Source: Ciona savignyi (lineage: Eukaryota; Chordata; Ascidiacea; Phlebobranchia; Cionidae). From it: DNA of 64,000 nucleotides. The notes under the pieces are model-generated. The model worked only from the letters and a program-made list of their open reading frames with translations, ran no database searches and was not told the origin of the DNA. Shown here piece after piece: positions 12,333 to 24,241 of the stretch (positions are counted from its first letter, which is position 1; every line of letters starts with the position of its first letter). Both the position numbers and the translations under genes were made by a program. The DNA lies in the NCBI GenBank assembly GCA_000149265.1, contig CH001987.1, positions 540,300 through 604,299 of the forward strand. The letters are read 5' to 3'.

Positions 12333-12339
12333 CCACAAG

Positions 12340-13980
12340 ACTTTATTTTGATCCGCCGAAAAAAAACGCAAAGTTTTCATTTATTTTTTACGCCGATTAA
12401 CTTGTGCGCGACCTGCGGTAAACCACACAACATACTAATTGTAATTATATCTTAACTTAGGCTTTAAGGTCAGATTTTTATTCAACGGTAGTTGAAAGAG
12501 TAATCTTTGTTCGAAAACTTATCGATTGCTGTTGTTTCTGCATGTTGGAACTGCAAGTTCCGTATTCATTGCTTTCTTGAAGTTTACCGTTTTTTCGTTT
12601 AATTGTATTTTAGCCTATATACTACTTACAAATACAATCGATTATTCACTATCTGTTGACAATTGCTAAATATTATAATTTAAGATTAATACAACATTTA
12701 CAGTCCTCGAAATCCCCCACGGCAAAAACAAATTTATTTCAACACTTTTCTGGGTCAATAAAACGATTAAGAGGCAAGTCGTCATCTACTGTATTATCAA
12801 ATGCGTTTGGTATTTGACTACTAATTAGCGTTAATAATCGTTTTTTTTCGATGCAAAGTCGCTATCTAAAATGTTGAAGAATAGCATGGTATTATAACAA
12901 TGGTCCGAAAAAAGGAAGCATAGTTTTTTATAACGTCTAAGTTACACTTTAATTAGTAAAAGCAACGACAAATAAAACGCTTATTCCACCTACTACAAAG
13001 AATGGCGTTTTGATAACATAAAATATTGCGTCATTAGGCTTAAAATCTGGTCAATACAACGAATTGCTTTTAACATTATTTTGGTTTCCTATATTTCTAC
13101 GCCGATTAGCAAACGTAGACTAATCAATTTATTAAGCTGAAAAAAACGCGGAATGTATGCTCACGGGGAAAACAATGTAAAAATATACAGTATTGCATAA
13201 AACAACCAAAATCGTTGAGGTTATTTCAGTGAGAATTCACGATTTAGCAAGCTCTGAATATCGTGTTACATATGGCCATGGGTACTACATTTTCTAGATT
13301 AAAAAAAAAATTAAAATATAAAGAAAATAGTTTTAAAGCGCACATCGGCAGTTTTATCAAGTTTTTTTAACAAATTACAACGTTCCAACACAAAACTCGA
13401 AATTTAAATTTTAATTACGCCAGCAATCAGCTGTCAATCAAATCTCCGAGAGACTACGTCGCTTTGATCCTAGCACCCCGATTTGCTGAGTTGACAATTC
13501 GGCAAATTTAATTAGATAAATATATGGAGCGCGTGTCTCGCAATCGCATGTACTTCCTCATTCGGTATTATTGTATTTTGTTCTTTTAAACTGTAGGCCT
13601 ATCATTTTCGAATTATCCATTCCAAACTAAATAGACGGTGTTCACTATTCTAACATTAACGTTGGATTAAGGATTTAGGTATTACTCAGTGGTTTAGGTA
13701 TTACTCACGCCAAATAATCTATTTATAGTTTATTACACGCATCCCCGCACTCAATATCGAAAAGACGCGGTTCGGTCTAATTAATTTTAATGTCACTGTT
13801 AGTGTGTCGTATCCGACTTAAAAGCCGCGCAAAGTTAAATTAACAATCCTACACGCGTGGGAATATGCCAGGGCTAGTTTTTATTGTTAATTTTTTTCAC
13901 GGTACGGTTCTTAGTCGAAAAAGATCGGTTCCAGTACGGCCAGAATTTTTATCGGGCCCTGATTGTGGTATGGGCTATGT
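12340..13980 (+). other. non-coding tail of the Ty3/gypsy block
   Basis: AT-rich sequence with no open frame or recognised domain. It should contain the element's 3' untranslated region and possibly a 3' LTR, but no second LTR copy exists in the window to define it. It ends where LRR-unit sequence resumes near 13981. Confidence 0.5.
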
Positions 13981-14021
13981 GACATCAATCATACACAACA
14001 TCGCATGAAACTGAGGCTTAC

Positions 14022-14186
14022 CTGGGGAGAAGGGAGTTGTTGTATTGCTTCTTGCAACATACGTCGACCTTCTGGTGAAAGTTCGTTCCATTCCAAATCC
14101 AGTTCCGAAATTTTGCCAACACACCCAGCCAGACATTGTGCTGCGTGGTCATCCAACAACCCACTGCATCCCACTGTAAGTTTGAT
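14022..14186 (-). CDS. NLR gene, LRR exon 6
   Basis: A 165-nt phase-0 exon with standard acceptor and GTAAGC donor on the minus strand. Strand motifs are LTVGCSGLL and LDLEWNEL, with the invariant helices DDHAAQCLAGCVGKIS and SPEGRRMLQEAI. It lies only about 40 bp from the end of the retroelement block, which has replaced most of the adjoining unit intron. The frame is intact. Confidence 0.78.
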
Positions 14187-16354
14187 CTGTGTAGAACAGA
14201 AATTTTAAAACTCCACAATGAATATGGCCTGTGGATTAAATTATTTATATGTATTCTAATCATATATCAATCAAACCAACTTGAATATTTATTGGAAATA
14301 TAACAAGGTATAACAACTTGGCAGCTGGAATATTGGGGCAAAACATGATTTAATATCTTTGTACATTTTATTAATATAGTAGCCCGTGTAGGAACTGTAT
14401 GGTGATTCACTGGTGATAGTTGTTACAGCAGGGTATCCTGGAACTTAACCAAATTATACAAGAAAGGTTTTAGAGACGAGCCAAAAATGGGTGAGAACTT
14501 AGCCAGATTAAACAAAAATATAACCAAATGGTACACCGGCATTTTAAAATGTCCTAGTAATAAAAAATGGTGGCTACTTCGCAGGTTTATACTTGATTTG
14601 GTTGAGCTGTCAATCAAATTCCCAAGAGTCTATGTAGCAAAGGCGTGGTACCTTTAATCTTGTTTTTTATAATCAAAGACAGCGTAACATTTTAAAAATG
14701 TAATTTAATTCCCACTTTTATTGATCATTATCTTCTTTAAAGTAATAAATATTATGTAGGCCTATCTTCTTTTTATTTATTGTTTTATATGAGTATTAAA
14801 GTTTCTTTTGGGCCTATGTGTTGTAATTTTATAACATTTAAACAGTTTATTAAAATACACCTTAGGTTTGACGGCAACCTCTTTGACTATACCCACTGTA
14901 ATTAATAAATATAACCATAGACATGTTTTAAAGAATGTAGTTTTGCTGTCTTTTTCCAGTTTTAAATTTATATAACAGTCTCTGTCTCTGTTGCGTGTTT
15001 TCATGGTGGAAATAAAAATAACTAGTTGATCAGTTGATCAGTTGCACCATCGTACACCACAAAAATGCATATGCCACATACACAATGTAATAGCTTGCTA
15101 ACATGGTGTGGTTGGTGTCTCGTGTTAAAACTCCATACATTTCCCAAACTCCAGGGATAAACATGAGTATCCTTCCCCACTATGTGATGGGGGCTGCTAG
15201 GATTGGGATTGACCAGGTTGTGTCTTGTCGACAGGGTGATGTTATTAATTTGGGGTTTATTCTTCTGAAGGATGGAATGGTGCCAGGGGCATGTGACAGT
15301 CCGACCTGGACGAGGGTCGGGACAATGAATGGAATCTGGACTGAGTAGCTTAAAAACGAAATAACCAAATTTGGTTATTTTGACATGTGATCATTCAAAA
15401 TGAAATATCTTCTAAATTCCTTATTGAAACTGCTAAAGTTTGGTCTTGTTGGAAAGCCAAATGATATATCTTTTAAAACAGCAACAATTATTAAACAGCA
15501 ACATACTTTTGTGTTTGAAATTTTTAAGTAAACTTTTCCTGGAGTTAATGGCTATTTTAGTTTAATTTTCCACTAAAACTTTTTCAAAAAACAAACGATT
15601 TTTTTGTAATACCATGAATTTTTTTATAATACCACGTTTTTGGGGGATTATAATTTCTTTACTGTTATTGGCCACATTATTTCTAGCATTTTTTTATAAA
15701 AAATGGGATGGGTGGACCTAAGTGACGTAATAATATTTTTAATGATATCATCAAACCAAAAATACTTGAGCAAATTTGTAAAAATAAGTTGGGTCACTTT
15801 GTCAACAAATCAACTACTGCATGGATTTATAAGAAAGAATATGACGTGGACAATCAGATTGTGAGGTCATCAAAAAAATAAAAACTTTTGAATTAAAAAA
15901 AAAAAATCGGAGACGGCAGACAATTCGACGTGATGTATTTTAAAATCAACACCATTAAAATATTGTGCTTTGGGGGGGTTGGGGGAAACTTGTAGTAGTG
16001 ATCAGGATATCTAGGGATTTGGACAGGGTAATATTGTGGTATAGACTTGTCGGTAATTGAAATAAGTGTGCAGTATTATTACAACAAACTTAAATAATGC
16101 ATTTTTTCCTTATATGACTATGCACATATGCAATGGGATCTATAATTTATACTTTTGTTTAATTTTTTGTGTGTATTCAAAAAAGTTGCATAATGCATTT
16201 TTAATTATTTTAAATATAAAATTTGCAGAATATTTATTAAAACAAATAAAAAATAGAATTCCCATCATAATTACCCAAATAGCTTAAATCATTTAAACTC
16301 AATTCATTTAAAACACATCAATCATACACAACATCACATGAAACTGAGGCTTAC

Positions 16355-16519
16355 CTGGGGAGAAGGGAGTTGTTGTATTGCTTCTTGCAACATACTTTGA
16401 CCTTCTGGAGAAAGTTCGTCCCAGTTCAAATCCAGTTCCGGTATTTTGCCAACACACCCAGCCAGACATTGTGCTGCGTGGTCATCCAACCACCCATCGC
16501 TTCCCACTCTAAGTTTGAT
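16355..16519 (-). CDS. NLR gene, LRR exon 5
   Basis: A 165-nt phase-0 exon with CACAG acceptor and GTAAGC donor. Strand motifs are LRVGSDGWL and LDLNWDEL. The only helix changes are KIPE for KISE and QSML for QRML. The frame is intact and the unit context is complete on its left. Confidence 0.78.
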
Positions 16520-17814
16520 CTGTGTAGAACAGGAATGTTAAAAATCCACAATGAATATATCCTGTGGATTAATTTCTATATTCAATAATCAACTATCAAA
16601 CAATCGAATTTAAATATTTATTTGAAATATAACAAGTTATAACAACTTAGCAGCTGGAATATTGGGGACAAAACACGATTTGATATATTTGTACATTTTA
16701 TTAATATAGTAGCCCGTGTTGGAACTGTATGGTGATTCACTGGTGATAGTTGTTACAGCAGGGTATCCTGGAACTTAATCAAATTATACAGGAACGGTCT
16801 TAAGGACGAGCCCATAATGGGTGAGAACCTTGCCAGATTAAACAAAAGTATAACCGAATGGTACACCAGCATTTTAAATTGTCCTAGTGATAAGAAAATG
16901 GTGGCTACTTCGTAGGTTTATACTTGATTTGGTTGAGGTGTCAATCAAATCCCTGAGAGTCTATGTAGCAAAGAAGTGGTATCTTTTTAGCAAAGAAGTG
17001 GTATTGTTTTCTATGAATATTGAAGTTTCTTTTGGTCCTATGTGATGTAATTTTTTCAGTTTATTTAAATACACCTTAGGTTTGACGGCAACCTCTTTGA
17101 CTATACCCACTTTATTTAATTAATATGATTATAGACATGTTTTAACGAAAGTAGTTTTGCTGTCTTTTTCCAGTTTTTAAATTTTTATAAAAGTCTCTGT
17201 CTCTGTTGCGTGTTTTCATAGTGAAAATAAAAATAAACCCAACTAGTTGATCAGTTGCACCATCGTACACCACACAAATGCATATGCCACATACACAATG
17301 TAATAGCTTGCTAACATGGTGTGGTTGGTGTCTCGTGTTATAACTCCCTACATTTCCCAAACTCCATGGATAAACATGAGTATCCTTCCCCACTATGTGA
17401 TGGGGGCTGCTAGGATTGGGATTGACCAGGTTGTGTCTTGTCGACAGGGTGATGTTATTAATTTGGTGTTTATTCTTCTGAAGGATGGAATGGTGCCAGG
17501 GGCATGTGACAGTCCGACCTGGACGAGGGTCGGGACAATGAATGGAATCTGGACTGAGTAGCTTAAAAACAAGATAACCAAATTTGGTTATTTTGACATA
17601 TGATTGTTCAAAATAAAATATCTTCCAAATTACTTATGAAACTGCTAAAGTTTGGTCTTGTTGGAAAACTAAATGATATATCTTTTAAAACAGCAACAAT
17701 TTTTAAACAGCAACATACCTTGGTATTTGAAATCTTTTAATAAACTTTTCCTGGAGTTTATGGCTATTTTAGTTTAATTTACAAGTAAAAATTTTCAAGT
17801 AAAAAAAAACCATG

Positions 17815-18180
17815 TTTGTCTAATTTATCACCCAACATTTTGGTTTCTGCATATCAAGACCATGTTGTCTAACAAATGACAAAGTTTAATTGCAATCCCA
17901 TAATTCCTTCTGAAAGATGTCGGGGCGCCATGCCATGCCTGTCAAGCGTTTGACGAAAAAAATAAAATAAAAAAACNNNNNNNNNNNNNNNNNNNNNNNN
18001 NNNNNNNNNNNNNNNNNNNNNNNNNNNNNNNNNNNNNNNNNNNNNNNNNNNNNNNNNNNNNNNNNNNNNNNNNNNNCGTTTGACGAAAAAAATTAAAATA
18101 AAAAAACGGGACAAAAAACCCATATGGGGTCCCATTTTTTTCAAATGGGGGCCCCCCAAAAAAAAATATCCCCGCCTCTC
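17815..18180 (+). repeat. R2 dispersed repeat interrupted by the assembly gap
   Basis: Contains TTTATCACCCAACATTTTGG, GATGTCGGGGCGCCATGCC and CGTTTGACGAAAAAAA on both sides of the N run, then an end with GGGTCCCATTTTTTTCAAAT. It is the same family as at 31081-31640 and 44864-46500. It lies between LRR exons 4 and 5. Confidence 0.65.
17977..18076. other. assembly gap (100 N)
   Basis: Exactly 100 Ns, a placeholder length. The sequence CGTTTGACGAAAAAAA occurs on both sides of the gap, so the true distance may be larger or the flank may be duplicated. Confidence 0.99.
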
Positions 18181-18267
18181 ATGATACCCAAATAGCTTAA
18201 ATCATTTAAACCTGATTTATTTAAAACACATTAATCATACACAAAATCACATAAAACTGAGGCTTAC

Positions 18268-18432
18268 CTGGGGAGAAGGGAGTTGTTGTATTGCTTCTTG
18301 CAACATACGTTGGCCTTCTGGTGAAAGTTCGTTCCAGTCCATATCCAGTTCCGATATTTTGCCAACACACCCAGCCAGACATTGTGCTGTGTGGTCATCC
18401 AAACCCCAATTGCTGCTTACTGTAAGTTTGAT
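18268..18432 (-). CDS. NLR gene, LRR exon 4
   Basis: A 165-nt phase-0 exon with normal splice borders. Strand motifs are LTVSSNWGL and LDMDWNEL; the helical parts are the array consensus. It lies about 90 bp to the right of a truncated R2 repeat that contains the assembly gap, so the unit on its left side is incomplete. Confidence 0.78.
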
Positions 18433-19791
18433 CTGTGTGGAACAGAAATGTTAAAACTCCACAATTAATATTTCTTGTGAATTGAATTATATATTCAAAA
18501 ATCAACTATCAATCAAACCAATTTGAATATTTATTTGAAATATAACAAGTTTTAACAACTTAGCAGCTAAAATATTGGGGGCAAAACATGATTTGATATT
18601 TTAATACATTTTATTAATATAGTAGACCGTGTAGGAACTGTATGGTGATTTCATGGTGATAGTTGTTACAGCAGGATATCCTGGAACTTAACCAAAGTAT
18701 ACAAGAAAGGTCTTAGGGACGAGCCCGTAATGGGTGAGAACCTTGCAAGATTAAACAAAAATATAACCAAATGGTACACTGGCATTTTAAATTGTCCTAG
18801 TAATAAGAAAATGGTGGCTAGTTCGTAGGTTTATACTTGATTTGGTTGAGCTGTCAATCCAATCCCCGAGAGTCTATGTAGCAAAGGAGTGGTACCTTTG
18901 AAATTGTGTATTATAAGCAAGGACAGTTTAACATTTTAAAAATGTAATTTAATTCCCACATTTACTTATCCACTACCTTCTTTGAGGTATTAAATATTAT
19001 GTAGGCCTATCTTCTTATTATTTATTGTTTTATATGAATATTGAAGTTTCTTTTGGGCCCATGTGTTGTAATTTTTTCAGTTTATTTAAATACACCTTAG
19101 GTTTGACGGCAACCTCTTTGACTATACCAACTCTATTTAATTAATATGATTATAGACATGTTTTAACGAAACTGGTTTTGCTGTCTTTTTTCAGTTTTAA
19201 ATTTTTATTAAAGTCTCTGTCTCTGTTGCATGTTTTATAGTGAAAATAAAAATAAACCGAACAAGTTGATCAGTTGCACGGTGCACCATCGTACACCACA
19301 CAAATGCATATGCTACATACACAATGTAATAGTTTGCTAACATGGCTGAATGTAGTTGGTGTCTCGTGTTAAACCTCTCTACATTTTCCAAACTCCAGGG
19401 ATAAACATGAGTATCCTTCCCCACTATGTGATGGGGGCTGCTAGGATTGGGATTGACCAGGTTGTGTCTTGTCGGCAGGTGATGTTATTAATTTGGTGTT
19501 CTTTCTTCTGCATGATGGAATGGTGCAAGGGGCATGTAACAGTTCGACCTGGACTAGGGTCGGGACAATGAATGAAATCTGGACTAAGTAGCTTAAACAC
19601 AAGATAACCAAATTTGGTTATTTTGACATGTAATTAATCAAAATAAAATATCTTCCAAATTACTCATGAAACTGCTAAAGTTTTGTCTTGTTGGAAAGCT
19701 GAATGATATATCTATTAAAACATCAACAATTTTTAAACAGCAACATACCTTAGTATTTGAAATTTTTTAATAAACTTTTCCTGGAGTTTAT

Positions 19792-20100
19792 GGCCCGATG
19801 GTCTAGCGGTTAAGTGCGTCGCCTTTCAATCGAAAGGTTGCAGGTGCGAAACTGGTCGCTAGCTAGTCGGTTGTGTCCTTGGGCAAGGCACTTTGCGGTC
19901 ATTGCCTGAACCCAGCGGATTAATGGGTTCTACCAAATTAAAGGAACGTGTCTATCATATACAACACACTGCAACAGCTCCGGTAACCCGACGATGGGCG
20001 CGAGGTGATCTGACGATTGCCCGTGTGATAACCCCCTAGGTTTTCCCATTCACGGGGATAAACATGAATATCCTATCCTATCCTATCCTATCTTATCCTA
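19792..20100 (+). mobile_element. tRNA-derived SINE with TATCC-type tail
   Basis: Head GGCCCGATGGTCTAGCGGTT resembles a tRNA A box; GGTTGCAGGTGCGAAACTGG follows in the B-box position. The body is not tRNA-like and the tail is a pentamer array (TATCC)n. It splits a unit sequence that is uninterrupted in sister units, with TATGG on both sides as the probable target duplication. Confidence 0.8.
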
Positions 20101-21204
20101 TGGCTATTTTTGTTTAATTTTCAGGTAAAACTGTTTTAAAAACAAAGGAATTGTTTCGTAATACCACGTTTTTGGGGGATTTGAATATCTTTACTGTTAT
20201 TGACCACATTGTTATCTAACATTTTTTATAAAAAATAAAATGGGTGGACCTAAGTAACGTAATAATATTTTAATGATGTCATCAAACCAAAAATACTTGA
20301 GCAAATTTGTAAAAATAAGTTGGGTCGTTTTGTCAACTGATCAACTACTGCATTAATTTATAAGAAAGATTATGTCGTGGACAACTGGATTGTGAGGTCA
20401 TCAAAAAAAAAAATCCTTTAGAATTTTTGAAAAATTATTTCGGAAACGGCAGACAATTCGATGAGATGTATTTTAAAATTAACCCCATTAAAATATTGTG
20501 CTTTGGGAGGGGGTGTGGGTAGTAATGATGAGGATATTTAGTGATTGGGGCAGCGTAATAATGTGGTATGGACTACTGGTAATTGAAATAAGTGGGCAGG
20601 GCATAAATGTGTATGTTTCCATGGCCAATAAATCTCTCATTATAAACAAATCATTTTACAGACAACCGCGCAGAAAGTGGTCAGGGTGAAGATCGAACCC
20701 GACAAACCTGTCTGGTTATAACCTCCACTTCTTGTAATGAGCTATTGTAAAAAGTAACCTGGTTGCAACCATAACAGTTGGCTTCCATTTTGGCACTTGC
20801 ATTTGATCGTCATTAATTATTTACGGGCGGATGTGAAAAAATAATATTTGATTATTTAAACATTAGTTTCTTTTCATACCAAAATTCAGTTTTAAAATTC
20901 ATCATTTCATGTTTCATAATAAATATATATCTCAACAAATGTAAATAATGTATTTTTCCTTATTTGACTATTCACAGAGGCAGTAGGATCTATAATTAAT
21001 ACTTTTGTTTAATTTTTTGTGTGTATTCAAAAAAGTTATATAATGCATTTTTTATTATATTGAATATAAAATTTGCAGCATATTTATTAAAACAAATATA
21101 AAATAGAATTCCCATTGTGATTACCCAAATAGCTTAAATCATTTAAACTCAATTTATTGAAAACACATCAATCATACACAACATCGCATGCAACTAAGGC
21201 TTAC

Positions 21205-21369
21205 CTGGGGAGAAGGGAGTTGTTGTATTGCTTCTTGCAACATACGTTGACCTTCTGGTGAAAGATTGTCCCAGTTCAAATCCAGTTTCGATATTTTGCC
21301 AACACACCCAGCCAGACATTGTGCTGCGTGGTCATCCAACCTCTTATAGCTTCTCACTGTAAGTTTGAT
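21205..21369 (-). CDS. NLR gene, LRR exon 3
   Basis: A 165-nt phase-0 exon. The acceptor is CATAG rather than CACAG; the donor is GTAAGC. Strand motifs are LTVRSYKRL and LDLNWDNL. Its first strand is identical to that of the broken exon at 5229-5394 and nearly identical to that of LRR exon 2, so these three are close relatives. The frame is intact. Confidence 0.78.
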
Positions 21370-21509
21370 CTATGTGAAACAGGGATGTTAAACTTCACAA
21401 TGAATATAACCCAATTTAAATATTCATTTGACATATAACAAGGTATATCAACTTAGCAGCTGGAATATTGGGGGCAAAACATGATTTGATATCTTTGTAC
21501 ATTTTATTA

Positions 21510-21810
21510 GGATAGGATAGGATAGGATATTCATGTTTATCCCCGTGAATGGGAAAACCTAGGGGGTTATCACACGGGCAATCGTCAGATCACCTCGCGC
21601 CCATCGTCGGGTTACCGGAGCTATTGCAGTGTGTTGTATATGATAGACACGTTCCTTCAATTTGGTAGAACCCATTAATCCGCTGGGTTCAGGCAATGTC
21701 CGTAAAGTGCCTTGCCCAAGGACACAACCGTCTAGCTAGCGACCAGTTTCGCACCTGCAACCTTTCGATTGAAAGGCGACGCACTTAACCGCTAGACCAT
21801 CGGGCCGGAC
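21510..21810 (-). mobile_element. tRNA-derived SINE with TATCC-type tail
   Basis: Reverse-oriented copy of the family at 19792-20100, with the tail first on the plus strand (GGATAGGATAGGATA) and the A-box-like head near 21800. It splits the block reading ATTTTATTAATATAGTAGCC in other units. Confidence 0.8.
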
Positions 21811-24076
21811 GATAGTAGCCTGTGTTGGAACTGTTTGGTGATTCACTGGTGATAGTTGTTACAGCAGGATATCCTGGAACTTAACCAAAGTATACAAGAA
21901 AGGTCTTAGGGACGACCCCATAAAGGGTGAGCTGAGAACCTTACAAGATTAAACAAAAATATAACCGAATGGTACACCGGCATTTTAAAATGTCCTAGTA
22001 ATAAGAAAATGGTGATTACTTCGTAGGTTTATACTTGATTTGGTTGAGCTGTCAATCAAATCCCCAAGAGTCTATGTAGCAAAGGAGTGGTACCTTTGAA
22101 ATTATGTTTTATAAGCAAGGACAGTTTAACATTTTAAAAATGTAATTTAATTCCCACATTTATTTATCCACTATCTTCTTTGAGGTATTAAATGTTATGT
22201 AGGCCTATCTTCTTATTATTTATTGTTTTATATGAGTATTGAAGTTTCTTTTGGTCCTATGTGTTGTAATTTTTTCAGTTTATTTAAATACACCTTAGGT
22301 TTGACGGCAACCTCTTTGACTATACCCACTCTATTTAATTAATATGATTATAGACATGTTTTAACGAAAGTAGTTTTGCTGTCTTTTTCCAATTTTAAAT
22401 TTTTATAAAAGTCTCTGTCTTTGTTGCGTGTTTCATAGTGAAAATAAAAATAAACCGAACAAGTTGATCAGTTGAACCATTATACACCACACAAATGCAT
22501 ATACCACATATCACAATGTAATAGTTTGCTAACATGGTGTGGTTGGTGTCTCGTGTTATAACTCCCTACATTTCCCAAACTCCATGGAAAAACATGAGTA
22601 TCCTTCCCCACTATGTGATGAGGGCTGCTAGGATTGGGATTGACCAGGTTGTGTCTTGTCGGCAGATGATGTTATTAATTTGGTGTTCTTTCTTCTGCAT
22701 GATAGAATGGTGCCAGGGGCATGTGACAATCCGACCTGGACTAGAGTGGGGACAATGAATGGAATCTGGACTGAGTAGCTTAAAAACGAGATATTCAAAT
22801 TTGGTTATTTTGACATGTGATTATTTAAAATAAAATATCTTCCACATTACTTATGAAACTGATAAAGTTTTGTCTTGTTGGCAAACTAAATGATATAACT
22901 TTTAAAACAGCAACAATATTTAAACAGCAACATACCTTTGTATTTGAAATTTTTAAGTAAACTTTTCCTGGAGTTTATGGCTATTTTAATTTAATTTTCA
23001 GGTAAAACTTTTTTAAAAAACAAAGGATTTTTTCGTAATACCACGTTTTTGGGGGATGTGAATATCTTTACTGTTATTGGCCACATTGTTTTCTAACATT
23101 TTTTTCTAAAAAATGGAATAGGTGAACCTAAGTGACGTAATAATTTTTTAATGATGTCATCAAACCAAAAATACTTGAGAAAATTTGTAAAAATAAGTTG
23201 GGCCGGTTTGTCAACTGATCAACTACTGCATTAATTTATAAGAAAGATTATGACGTAGACAACCGGATTGTGAGGTCATCAAAAAAATAAAAAGTTTAGA
23301 ATTTAAAAAAAAAATTATTTCGGAAACGGCAGACAATTCGATGAGATGTATTTTATAATCAACCCCATTAAAATAGTGTTCTTTGGGAGGGGGTGTGGGT
23401 AGTAATGATGAGGATATTTAGTGATTGGGGCAGCGTAATAATGTGGTATGGTCTACTGGTAATTGAAATAAGTGGGCAGGGCATAAATGTGTGTGTTTCA
23501 TGGCAATAAAGCTCATTATAAACAACTCATTTTACAGACAAGCGCGCAGAAAGTGGTCAGGGTGAAGATCGAACCGAGAACCTGTCTGGTTAGAACCTCC
23601 ACTCTTGTATATGAGCTATTGTATGAAGTAACCTGGTTCCAACCATAACAGTTGGCTCCCATTTTGGCACTTGCATTTGATCATCCTTAATTATTTACGG
23701 GGGGATGTGAAACAAAAATATTTGATTATTTAAACATTAGTATCTTTTCATACCAAAGTTCAGTTTTAAAATTCATCATTTCATGTTTCAAAATAAATAT
23801 ATATTACAACAAATGTAAATAATGCATTTTTCCTTATTCTACTATGCACATAGGCAGTAGGATCTATAATTAATACTTTTGTTAAATTTTTTGTGTGTAT
23901 TTAAAAGAGTTGTATAATGCATTTTTATTTATATTAAATATAATATTTGCAGCATTTTTTTTAAACAAATAAAAATAAAATTTTCATCATGATTACCCAA
24001 ATAGCTTACATTATTTAAACTTGATTCATTTAAAACACGTCAATCATACAAAACATCACATGAAACTAAGGCTTAC

Positions 24077-24241
24077 CTGGGGAGAAGGGAGTTGTTGTAT
24101 TGCTTCTTGCAACATGCGTTGACCTTCTGGTGAAAGTTCGTTCCAGTTCAAATCCAGTTCCGATATTTTGCCAACACACCCAGCCAGACATTGTGCTGCG
24201 TGGTCATCCAACCTCTTATCGCTTCTCACTGTAAGTTTGAT
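24077..24241 (-). CDS. NLR gene, LRR exon 2
   Basis: A 165-nt phase-0 exon with CACAG acceptor and GTAAGC donor. Strand motifs are LTVRSDKRL and LDLNWNEL, with helices DDHAAQCLAGCVGKIS and SPEGQRMLQEAIQQLPSPQ. Pairs of 26-29 residue repeats with LxLxxN-type strands are the ribonuclease-inhibitor LRR class found at the C-terminus of NLR proteins, where they usually sense ligand or hold the protein inactive. Confidence 0.8.

Larger units (their letters stand above)
9334..13980 (+). mobile_element. decayed Ty3/gypsy LTR retrotransposon in an NLR intron
   Basis: The block interrupts an LRR-exon unit: host-unit homology stops at about 9334 and resumes at about 13981. It starts almost directly with TGGCGACGTGTTCAGC, a primer-binding-site-like sequence, so a 5' LTR is missing. 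Gag, protease, RT and RNase H are recognisable, but the integrase core is absent. About 0.8 kb of host unit is also missing across the junctions, so this is more than a simple insertion. No matching LTR pair was found. Confidence 0.8.

Noticed and set aside
12340-13980. 3' LTR of the Ty3/gypsy block
   Set aside because: No matching copy or reliable TG/CA borders could be found in the window.
15103-15348. Independent protein-coding gene on the plus strand (also 17316-17561 and 25160-25396)
   Set aside because: The frame is repeated only because the NLR intron unit is duplicated; other units carry frame changes, and no start context or family supports a gene. Kept only as a finding.
19800-19860. 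Functional tRNA gene
   Set aside because: Only A- and B-box-like parts are tRNA-like; the acceptor stem and fold are not complete, and the same head recurs with a TATCC-type tail in four places, so it is a SINE.
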